NCBI RefSeq assembly: GCF_000014005.1
Contig: NC_008009.1
Location: 2,170,001-2,234,000, forward strand
Direction of reading: 5' to 3'
From: Candidatus Koribacter versatilis Ellin345
GTDB taxonomy: Bacteria; Acidobacteriota; Terriglobia; Terriglobales; Acidobacteriaceae
DNA: 64,000 nt
Below, piece by piece: positions 8,409 to 14,454 of the stretch. Under the pieces are notes generated by a model. The model saw nothing but the letters and a program-made list of their open reading frames with translations, was not told the DNA's origin and ran no database searches. A program made the position numbers and the translations under genes. Position 1 is the first letter of the stretch; every line of letters begins with the position of its first letter.

Positions 8409-8774
8409 ATGGCGAACGGTACACAATCCGCTGCCGAGTTGTTAGAGAACCTTCGGCTGGAACTTCGTCGAGGCTGCCTGGTGTTGGCGGTGCTGGCCCA
8501 GCTTCGTACCGAGCGCTATGGATACACCTTGCGCAAGGCGCTCGAAGATGACGGCCTGCCGATTGATGAAGGCACGCTCTACCCATTGCTGCGACGGTTG
8601 GAGTCGCAGGGGCTGCTGATGAGCCAGTGGCGCGAGGAAGAGAAGCGGAACAAGCGCTTTTACCGTTTGTCGCCGGTGGGGGAAGAAGTTTTGGGGAAGT
8701 TGCTGGTGGAGTGGCGGGGAATCAATGGTTCGATTGGAAAGCTGGTCAACGAGGTGAGTCATGCAACTGATTGA
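8409..8774 (+). CDS. PadR family transcriptional regulator
   Basis: The 121-residue protein carries a PadR winged-helix domain: RRGCLVLAVLAQL, YGYTLRKALEDDGLPIDEGT, LYPLLRRLESQGLL and the wing RNKRFYRLSPVG, with a short C-terminal dimerisation helix. PadR proteins repress by binding palindromes near their own promoter; a strong candidate lies immediately upstream. The ATG at 8409 is chosen because an earlier GTG at 8379 lies inside the operator. The gene overlaps the next one, a HAAS-domain membrane protein, by 14 bases, the usual PadR-plus-effector pair. Confidence 0.93.
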   Translation: MANGTQSAAELLENLRLELRRGCLVLAVLAQLRTERYGYTLRKALEDDGLPIDEGTLYPLLRRLESQGLLMSQWREEEKRNKRFYRLSPVGEEVLGKLLVEWRGINGSIGKLVNEVSHATD

Positions 8775-9777
8775 TCGCTATTTATATGCCGTAGGACGAC
8801 ATCTGCCGAAGGAACGCCGTGACGACATCCTCGCCGAACTGCGCGCCAACATTCTGGAAATGGCGGAGGACCGCGAGCAGGAGCTCGGACGTCCGCTGAC
8901 GATCGCGGAAGAGGAAGAGATCCTCAAGAAGCACGGGCATCCGATGCAGGTGGCTTCGCGGTATTTGCCAAAGCGCTATCTGATCGGCCCCGGCGTCTTT
9001 CCGTTCTATTGGTACACGATGAGGATCGTGTTGCCATGGGTGATGCTGCTCTACACGGTTGCAAATTTTGGGCGTTTCATCACCGAGCCCGTCACCGTGC
9101 AGCGGCTTGTCGAGATTGTTTTCGGATTCTTTCCGGTTGCATTCTACTTTGCCGCTTGGATGACGCTGGTTTTTGGGCTGCTGGAATATGCGCGCGAAAA
9201 CTACATGTCGAACCCCAACCTTCTCTACTCGTGGAAGCCGAGCAAGTTGCCGCAGGTGCCGCAGCCCCAGCCGGAGGTTCCGGAGAAAAGGCCCAACCCG
9301 ATCTTCGACTTTATCGGCAGCCTCTTCGGGTTGGCATTCCTCATCATGCTTCGGCAACACCCGATGTGGATTCTTGGCCCGGCGATGAACTACCCGCACG
9401 TGCCGCGTCCGGCAGCTATTTGGACGACTGTGTACGAGATGGCGATCGTGTTCGTCAGCATTCAACTGGCAATGAAGGGCATGGTGATTTTCTCGCCGAA
9501 CTCGCGGGGCTGGCGGATTGCCACGATGCTGGTTACAAAGTTGAGCGCGATTACGATCATCGGATTTCTGCTCACCGCGAATGAGTTCGTGGTGCCAGGA
9601 CCGGGAAGTGACGCCAGCCTTAACGATGCGGTGCGGCAGATCAACTTTGCGTGCCACCTGGGCTGGCGCGCGGTGATGATCATTGTCGTGCTGCAGTTCT
9701 TCTGGGAGATAGCAAAGCTTGCGTATCCGAAGCTGCGATCGGTGAAGCAACTGCCGAAGCTCTTTCTGGTGCCGTAA
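8761..9777 (+). CDS. HAAS-domain membrane protein, PadR partner
   Basis: The 338-residue protein starts with a cytoplasmic HAAS-type helical domain (IDRYLYAVGRHLPKERRDDI, ILAELRANILE, LGRPLTIAEEEEILKKHGHP; residues 1-70), then about six transmembrane helices, including IVLPWVMLLYTVANF, LIMLRQHPMWILGPAM and VMIIVVLQFFWEIA. HAAS domains accompany PadR regulators and are thought to pass signals between membrane and regulator. Its start overlaps padR by 14 bases, so translational coupling is likely. The ECF sigma factor 65 bases downstream may belong to the same circuit. What it senses is not visible. Confidence 0.85.
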   Translation: MQLIDRYLYAVGRHLPKERRDDILAELRANILEMAEDREQELGRPLTIAEEEEILKKHGHPMQVASRYLPKRYLIGPGVFPFYWYTMRIVLPWVMLLYTVANFGRFITEPVTVQRLVEIVFGFFPVAFYFAAWMTLVFGLLEYARENYMSNPNLLYSWKPSKLPQVPQPQPEVPEKRPNPIFDFIGSLFGLAFLIMLRQHPMWILGPAMNYPHVPRPAAIWTTVYEMAIVFVSIQLAMKGMVIFSPNSRGWRIATMLVTKLSAITIIGFLLTANEFVVPGPGSDASLNDAVRQINFACHLGWRAVMIIVVLQFFWEIAKLAYPKLRSVKQLPKLFLVP

Positions 9778-9842
9778 GTATTCGCGGGCTTGGCGTGCAT
9801 TGTCGTATGCTCCTCGTCGCAATGCACGCCATCTATGCGTAA

Positions 9843-10418
9843 ATGGCCCGCAAATCAGCAGTCGATCCCGCCGTAGTCACCGCAGCAATGAATGGTGATC
9901 GAGAAGCGTTCGAAGAAATCTACCTGCAATATCGAACCTTGGTCTTTGCGGTGTGCAATCGCTTGGTGAAGAACCAGGCCATCAGCGAAGAACTCGTCCA
10001 GGACACCTTCCTTCTGCTGCTTCGCAAAATTCATCTCTTCAAAGGTCGCTCGCAGTTTGGGACATGGCTGTACCAGATCGCGCGCAACACGGCGCTGATG
10101 TACATCCGCGACCAGCAGGCGAAGGACAACAACGAATCGCTTGGGCAATGGCAGGAAGACGCCACCAAGGTGGTTCAGTTGGAGCGCGTGCTGCGCGTGC
10201 AGGACAGCAACCTGCGGAGCATCACCGATCGCGTAACGCTTGAGCGGTTGATAGCGAAGATGGCGCCAGGGTATCGGTCTACGCTGTTGCTGCACGATTT
10301 CCACGGCTACGAGCACCGGGAAATTTGCGAGATCATGAACGTCCGGCAGGGGACGAGCAAATCGCAGCTTCATAAGGGACGCAAGCGGCTGCGCGCCATG
10401 CTGGAAGCGGCGGCGTAA
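9843..10418 (+). CDS. ECF RNA polymerase sigma factor
   Basis: The 191-residue protein shows sigma region 2 (FEEIYLQYRTLVFAVCNRLV, ISEELVQDTFLLLLRKIHLF, FGTWLYQIARNTALMYIRD) and region 4 (LERLIAKMAPGYRSTLLLHD, EICEIMNVRQGTSKSQLHKG), joined by an acidic linker. The length and absence of region 3 place it in the extracytoplasmic-function group. No ZAS-type anti-sigma gene is adjacent; the HAAS membrane protein just upstream is the only candidate regulator. It directs RNA polymerase to stress- or envelope-type promoters; its targets are unknown. Confidence 0.9.
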   Translation: MARKSAVDPAVVTAAMNGDREAFEEIYLQYRTLVFAVCNRLVKNQAISEELVQDTFLLLLRKIHLFKGRSQFGTWLYQIARNTALMYIRDQQAKDNNESLGQWQEDATKVVQLERVLRVQDSNLRSITDRVTLERLIAKMAPGYRSTLLLHDFHGYEHREICEIMNVRQGTSKSQLHKGRKRLRAMLEAAA

Positions 10419-10431
10419 CACTGATCCGAAG

Positions 10432-10842
10432 TCAGGCGGCTTGGCGGGATTTGCGGGCTTCGCATTCGTCGCGGATGGCGTCGTATTGTTTCGCTAGCTC
10501 CGACAATTCTTCGTCCGAGAGCTTTTCTATATTGATCATCTCGTTGTGCGCGTGGTGAATCGAACGGATGATTTCATCAAGCTTCAGGTGGATGGCACGC
10601 GCGTCGCGGTTCTGCGTGTTCTGGATGAGGAAGACCATGAGGAACGTGACGATGGTGGTGCCGGTATTGATGATGAGCTGCCAGGTGTCGGAGTAGTGAA
10701 AGATTGGCCCGGTGACAGCCCACGCGACGATGATGATGACCGCGGCGAGGAACGACCAGCGGGTGCCGACGAGGTTCGAGGCAGTGGTGGCAAAACCCTG
10801 AAAATCTAAGTGTTTTTCTTCTTTCGACGTGGACTGCGCCAT
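10432..10842 (-). CDS. Low-affinity iron permease family protein
   Basis: The 136-residue protein matches the bacterial Iron_permease (PF04120-type) family. Two transmembrane helices (FLAAVIIIVAWAVTGPIF and LIINTGTTIVTFLMVFLIQN) are followed by the signature NTQNRDARAIHLKLDEIIRS and a charged C-terminal helix. The ATG at 10842 has a GGAGAGG ribosome site seven bases upstream; the frame is open further but without a better start. Despite the family name, iron transport by the short bacterial members has not been firmly shown. It is convergent with the sigma factor gene. Confidence 0.88.
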   Translation of the reverse strand: MAQSTSKEEKHLDFQGFATTASNLVGTRWSFLAAVIIIVAWAVTGPIFHYSDTWQLIINTGTTIVTFLMVFLIQNTQNRDARAIHLKLDEIIRSIHHAHNEMINIEKLSDEELSELAKQYDAIRDECEARKSRQAA

Positions 10843-10910
10843 TGGTTGGCCTCTCCGGGCTTGCACTGAATATGATGCAGGGCGGGTGGTAGAGCGTTGT
10901 GGCTGGCGTG

Positions 10911-11013
10911 GGCGGAACAGCAGATCCTTCGTCGCTCCGCTCCTCTAGGACGACAGGAGGGAGTGGTCGGGCTGCGGGCGGTGGCTTGGGCTGGCCGCGA
11001 GGCGATGTTGCGG
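10911..11013. repeat. Intergenic repeat A, copy 1
   Basis: About 100 bases are shared with 12841-12940 in the same orientation. Both start with GGCGGAACAGCAG, continue with TTCGTCGCT-CGCTCCTCT-GA-GACA, and end with GGGCT-GCCGC and GTTGCGG. The minus-strand reading resembles the TGTCATCC...GAGGAGCGCAGCGACGAA repeats scattered between genes in Acidobacteriota. The two copies flank the cyclase gene as direct repeats. Confidence 0.75.
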
Positions 11014-11089
11014 GATAGAGGCTTCCCTGGGCTGGGATGACAAAACGCCGCTGATGGCTCGCGGATTTTCGGATACACTTCCGGCATCC

Positions 11090-12829
11090 ATGGCGGAACG
11101 GCAACTTACCGCGGGAGTAGAGACGGCCTGGCAGATTGCAGGCGACCTTGCGCTGCAGTGCAGCAGTGCGCTGATTGAGCCGGTCCATCTGATCTACGGG
11201 CTGGCGGCGCTGGAGCGGCGCTCGCCGCACATTTCTGCTGTTTCCGATCCGGGGAAATCGGCCGATTTGCAGCGGGAGCGCCTGGAGATCGCACAAACTT
11301 TTAAGAGCGCCGGGCTGGAGGCGCAGGATGTGCGGCGCCGCGTCCGCGATTTGTTGCATCCCCCGGAGAGCGCCGGATCAGGCTCCGCACCCAAGGTCAT
11401 CAGTCGCTCGCCGGAGACGAAGAAGGTGTTTGCTCGCGCGTTGGAGCTCGCTGACGGAGCGCCGACCAGCACTCGCGCACTGCTGACGGCACTGGTGGAA
11501 AGTGGAGACGAGGCGATTGCGAAGGTCTTCACTACGGAAGAGCTCGCGAAACTGCTGCCAGGGCGGGCACAACATTCGATGATCGTGCTCGATGAGGCCG
11601 TGATCAGCACAATGGAGCACAACGAAGTCGGCGAATCGCTCGATGCGTCCATCGTGATACGGCCGGACGCGAGTGGCTCGAGCGCCGACAAACTCGTATC
11701 GCTCTGCGAGATCACATGGAAGTTCGGGGTTGGTGCGAATCTGCAGACATTCCTGGAAGAGATCCTGCGCGAACTCTTGCGTGCGTTGCCGAACGCGGAG
11801 CGTGCTTCCGTTTTAATGCTGGAAGAAGAAGGGATGCGGTTGTTGCTCAAGGCCCACATACCGGCGGGGACGCCGGTGGTGAGCGTCACTTCGGTATCAC
11901 GGGCTCTGGAGACGAAGACCGCGTTCATTTGGAAGAGGGAAGAAGAGCTCACGGTGAGCCAGCAATTCGGACAGCTGGAAGCCGGAATTTATGCGCCCCT
12001 GATTGCCAACAATGAAGCGTTTGGCGTGATCTGTCTCGATTCGACCAAAACTGGCGTGAGGTTTCATCAAGCGGATTTATCGCTGGCGGTGGCGCTGGCT
12101 CATCAACTCGCGCTGGCAGTTGCGAACTACCGGTTGCAGATGAAACTGCAAGCCAATGCGACGGTGATGGAGCGGCTGCTGACGAACTTCTCGCCGCGAA
12201 TCCGCAAACGTCTGTTGGAAAGGGCGCAGCAGGGAAAGCTCAGGCTCGGCGGGGAGCGGTCGTCGGTTTCGATATTGTGCTCGGATATTCGTGGCTTTAC
12301 GCGGATGAGCGCGACCATGGACGCGGAGGACGTGGTCGCGATGCTGAATGATTACTTCCTGGCACTGACCGACTGCATCTTCCGCAATGACGGTACGGTG
12401 GACAAGTTTGTTGGCGATGCGATCCTGGCGGTGTTCGGTAGTCCCGATGCGGACCCGCAGCATCACCACAAAGCGGTGAAGGCCGCGATGGAGATGCAGG
12501 TCGCGATGCGCGAGCTGAACCAGCGGCGCGGGGCACGCGGAGAACCGGTGTGCGAGATTGGCATCGGGGTGCATACCGGCGATGTGTTGCATGGCTTCAT
12601 CGGCTCACCGGAGCGAATGGAGTACACCATCATTGGCGATGCCGTGAATCGAACGTCGCGCTTTTGCGATGGCGCGGGAGCGGCGGAAATCGTGATCAGC
12701 CCCGAAATACACCAGTACGTATGGAACGCGGTTTCCGCGGTGCCGGTGTCGATCCCGACGAAGCACGAGGGACTGCTGCAGGCGTATCGGGTGGAGAAGT
12801 GGCGGGAGACAAAGTCCGCTTCGCAGTAG
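11090..12829 (+). CDS. Class III nucleotide cyclase with Clp_N and GAF domains
   Basis: The 579-residue protein has three modules. Residues 1-140 resemble the Clp N-terminal (R) repeat domain: LIEPVHLIYGLAAL, then SPETKKVFARALELADG and TRALLTALVESGDEA. A GAF-like sensor follows at about 210-365 (VLMLEEEGMRLLLKAHIPAG, YAPLIANNEAFGVICLDSTK). The C-terminal class III cyclase domain keeps metal-binding Asp in CSDIRGFT and FVGDAILAVFG, the purine-contacting Lys in VDKFVGD, and transition-state Asn/Arg in GDAVNRTSRF, so it should be active and probably makes cAMP. An ATG at 11054 would add 12 residues. It is monocistronic and bracketed by repeat A. Confidence 0.9.
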   Translation: MAERQLTAGVETAWQIAGDLALQCSSALIEPVHLIYGLAALERRSPHISAVSDPGKSADLQRERLEIAQTFKSAGLEAQDVRRRVRDLLHPPESAGSGSAPKVISRSPETKKVFARALELADGAPTSTRALLTALVESGDEAIAKVFTTEELAKLLPGRAQHSMIVLDEAVISTMEHNEVGESLDASIVIRPDASGSSADKLVSLCEITWKFGVGANLQTFLEEILRELLRALPNAERASVLMLEEEGMRLLLKAHIPAGTPVVSVTSVSRALETKTAFIWKREEELTVSQQFGQLEAGIYAPLIANNEAFGVICLDSTKTGVRFHQADLSLAVALAHQLALAVANYRLQMKLQANATVMERLLTNFSPRIRKRLLERAQQGKLRLGGERSSVSILCSDIRGFTRMSATMDAEDVVAMLNDYFLALTDCIFRNDGTVDKFVGDAILAVFGSPDADPQHHHKAVKAAMEMQVAMRELNQRRGARGEPVCEIGIGVHTGDVLHGFIGSPERMEYTIIGDAVNRTSRFCDGAGAAEIVISPEIHQYVWNAVSAVPVSIPTKHEGLLQAYRVEKWRETKSASQ

Positions 12830-12840
12830 TGGCTCCGATT

Positions 12841-12940
12841 GGCGGAACAGCAGGTTGTTCGTCGCTGCGCTCCTCTGGATGACAAGAGAGGGTAGTGGAG
12901 GTCGGGGCGGTGTTGTGGGCTAGCCGCTTGGCAGTTGCGG
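12841..12940. repeat. Intergenic repeat A, copy 2
   Basis: This is the second copy of the sequence at 10911-11013, in the same orientation, starting 12 bases after the cyclase stop codon. Differences are scattered single substitutions and small indels, so the copies are old rather than fresh duplicates. Confidence 0.75.
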
Positions 12941-12946
12941 AGAAAA

Positions 12947-13348
12947 TTAGCCGTGTTCGACGCGGGATTTGATGTGCGCGTAGGCGTCTTCGATGAGATG
13001 GGCTAATGCGGCGGAGTTCACCGGGGATCCGGCCTTCAACTTTACGTGACGCATGAAGCGGCCGTCGCCTTGCAGCAGGTGGGCGGGATCGCGGAGAGAC
13101 GCGCCGTGAAAAAAGCCCACATTGACGTGGCTGGTGAAGACATTGACGTAGCCGAAGGGGGCGTCGCCGAAGCAGGCGACGGGGCAACCGTCATGGAGGA
13201 GCTCGAGGACCTCGTCGCCGGCGGCGCGCATGACTTCGAACCATTCCCTCGCGATGGCGCCGAGTTCGCCGGGATGCTGGTGGAACCAGGCGTCGATGGC
13301 GGGGGAGCGGGGGACGGCACCGTTGAAGGTCAGGAAATTGGGCTTCAT
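12947..13348 (-). CDS. DUF1801 family protein
   Basis: The 133-residue protein has the DUF1801/YdhG-like fold signature. It has an early helical region (IDAWFHQHPGELGAIAREWF), a central strand pair with CPVACFGDAPFGYVNVFTSH, and the HVNVGFFHGASLRDPAHLLQ segment, followed by MRHVKLKAG and a C-terminal helix. Members are small cytoplasmic proteins of unknown biochemical role. It is followed closely by repeat A and preceded by the tRNA-Arg gene on the same strand. Confidence 0.8.
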   Translation of the reverse strand: MKPNFLTFNGAVPRSPAIDAWFHQHPGELGAIAREWFEVMRAAGDEVLELLHDGCPVACFGDAPFGYVNVFTSHVNVGFFHGASLRDPAHLLQGDGRFMRHVKLKAGSPVNSAALAHLIEDAYAHIKSRVEHG

Positions 13349-13382
13349 AGTGCGAGTGAGTATATGCGGGGAAAGGGAAGAA

Positions 13383-13459
13383 TGGTGCGCCCGGAGAGAT
13401 TCGAACTCCCGACCTAATGCTCCGGAGGCATTCGCTCTATCCAGCTGAGCTACGGGCGC
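13383..13459 (-). tRNA. tRNA-Arg (anticodon CCG)
   Basis: The minus strand folds into a full cloverleaf. The acceptor stem is GCGCCCG/CGGGCGC with discriminator A, and the D arm is GCTC/GAGC. The anticodon stem AATGC/GCATT encloses the loop CTCCGGA with anticodon CCG. The T arm is GGGAG-TTCGAAT-CTCTC. The 3' CCA is encoded (13383-13385). The body is 74 nt plus CCA. It reads the CGG arginine codon. Confidence 0.97.
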
Positions 13460-13556
13460 GCAAAGTCATTATAGCTGACGCTGGACAATCTCCGGAGGGA
13501 CGCGTACAACGGAAGGTCTGATTCGCGGTTCTAAGCCAGAGGGACGAATTCGTGCG

Positions 13557-13616
13557 CGGATAGGGGTCTCCGACTCCGTTTCGCTTCGCGAAACTCCGCT
13601 CAGGATGACAGGGGTG
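13557..13616. repeat. Intergenic repeat C, copy 1
   Basis: The sequence GGATAGGGGTCTCCGACTCC, a TTCGCTTCGCGAA palindrome, then CCGCTCAGGATGACAGGGG precedes the small membrane protein gene. A shorter related copy occurs at 37466-37511 (GGATAGGGGTCCTTCGACTG ... TTTCGCTCAG). It belongs to the same general class of Acidobacteriota intergenic repeats as repeat A but is a different sequence. Confidence 0.55.
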
Positions 13617-13621
13617 ATGGA

Positions 13622-13909
13622 ATGCAGAATTGGAAGAAGGCAGTGATTTGTGGCTCCGTGGGTGCGGGGGCGATTTTGTTCTTTACCGGACGTCGTTCGG
13701 TGGGCACCGCGCTGGCTGCGGGTGGATTAGCGGTGCTGGCATCGGAGTATCCGGAGCGCTTTGAGGCGATCTGGGACAATGCGCCGGAGTACCTGTCGCG
13801 CGGGACGCAGATTTTTGCGACGCTGCAGAAGATTGGCGAGCGCTTTGCTGAAGCCGCGGAAGAGCGTGGGGCGGCGGCTTGGGATGAGATTCGGGAGTAC
13901 AGCCGGTAA
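13622..13909 (+). CDS. Small hypothetical protein with one hydrophobic segment
   Basis: The 95-residue protein begins MQNWKKAVICGSVGAGAILF and has a Gly/Ala-rich hydrophobic region (residues 8-40, with TALAAGGLAVLA). An amphipathic helical part follows (YPERFEAIWDNAPEYLSRGT, ERFAEAAEERGAAAWDEIRE). This suggests a membrane-anchored or membrane-associated helical protein. I recognise no family. A strong terminator follows 62 bases after the stop, supporting a real monocistronic gene. Confidence 0.65.
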   Translation: MQNWKKAVICGSVGAGAILFFTGRRSVGTALAAGGLAVLASEYPERFEAIWDNAPEYLSRGTQIFATLQKIGERFAEAAEERGAAAWDEIREYSR

Positions 13910-13971
13910 CACCGAATCTTTAAACACGACGGAAACGAAGTTTTTTAGGAATTAGGAGTTAGGTTTTAGGG

Positions 13972-13996
13972 ACGGCAGCTCGTGGCTGCCGTTTTC
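13972..13996 (+). terminator. Intrinsic terminator
   Basis: The stem ACGGCAGC (13972-13979) pairs with GCTGCCGT (13985-13992) around a 5-base loop, and is followed by TTTCGTTT. It ends transcription of the small membrane protein gene. Confidence 0.8.
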
Positions 13997-14017
13997 GTTT
14001 GCGCGCAATACACAGCG

Positions 14018-14344
14018 TTATTCGATGCCTAGTTGTTTGCGGGCTTCGGGGCTTAGGCGCTCGGGGGACCACGCGGGTTCCCAGATCATTTCGACTTTCA
14101 CGTTGACGACGCCTGGGAGTTGGAAGAGACGGCGCTGGACGGACTGGCTGATGTCGGTATGCGAGGGGCATCCGGGCGAGGTGAGCGTCATGTCCACCTC
14201 AATGTCTTCTCCAGTGGCGCTGGGGACTTCCGTGGGCTTGATGCGGACGTTGTAGACCAGGCCGAGGTCCACGATGTTCACGGGGATTTCGGGGTCGTAG
14301 CACTCTTTGAGGGCGGTGAGGATTTCGTCGTTCGTTAACGGCAT
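14018..14344 (-). CDS. sufT: Metal-sulfur cluster assembly factor (MIP18/DUF59 family)
   Basis: The 108-residue protein is a SufT/PaaD-type MIP18 domain: ILTALKECYDPEIPVNIVDL with the signature DPEIPVNIVDLGLVY, then DMTLTSPGCPSHTDI with its conserved Cys, and VNVKVEMIWEPAWSPERLS. Family members help mature Fe-S proteins. No suf or isc genes are adjacent, and the gene is convergent with the preceding small protein. The symbol follows the common name for stand-alone DUF59 proteins; PaaD-like roles are less likely without phenylacetate genes. Confidence 0.87.
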   Translation of the reverse strand: MPLTNDEILTALKECYDPEIPVNIVDLGLVYNVRIKPTEVPSATGEDIEVDMTLTSPGCPSHTDISQSVQRRLFQLPGVVNVKVEMIWEPAWSPERLSPEARKQLGIE

Positions 14345-14370
14345 ATTCCTAGTTTAAGGCAAAAATCTCA

Positions 14371-14447
14371 TCCACAGAGGACACAGAGGGACACGGAGGA
14401 ATTTTGAATTCAAGAAATCTTCTGTGAGACTCTGTGATCTCTGTGGT
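14371..14447. repeat. Intergenic repeat B, copy 1 (imperfect inverted repeat)
   Basis: TCCACAGAGGACACAGAGGG on the left and CTCTGTGATCTCTGTGG on the right form an imperfect inverted repeat around an AT-rich centre (TTTTGAATTCAAGAAA). A related copy lies at 25857-25925. It ends eight bases before the stop codon of the DUF3857-like gene and lies upstream of sufT. Confidence 0.7.
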
Positions 14448-14454
14448 TAAGAAA

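Noticed and set aside
13383-13459. The tRNA gene as an integration site
   Set aside because: No integrase gene or repeated 3' tRNA fragment is visible within the window.
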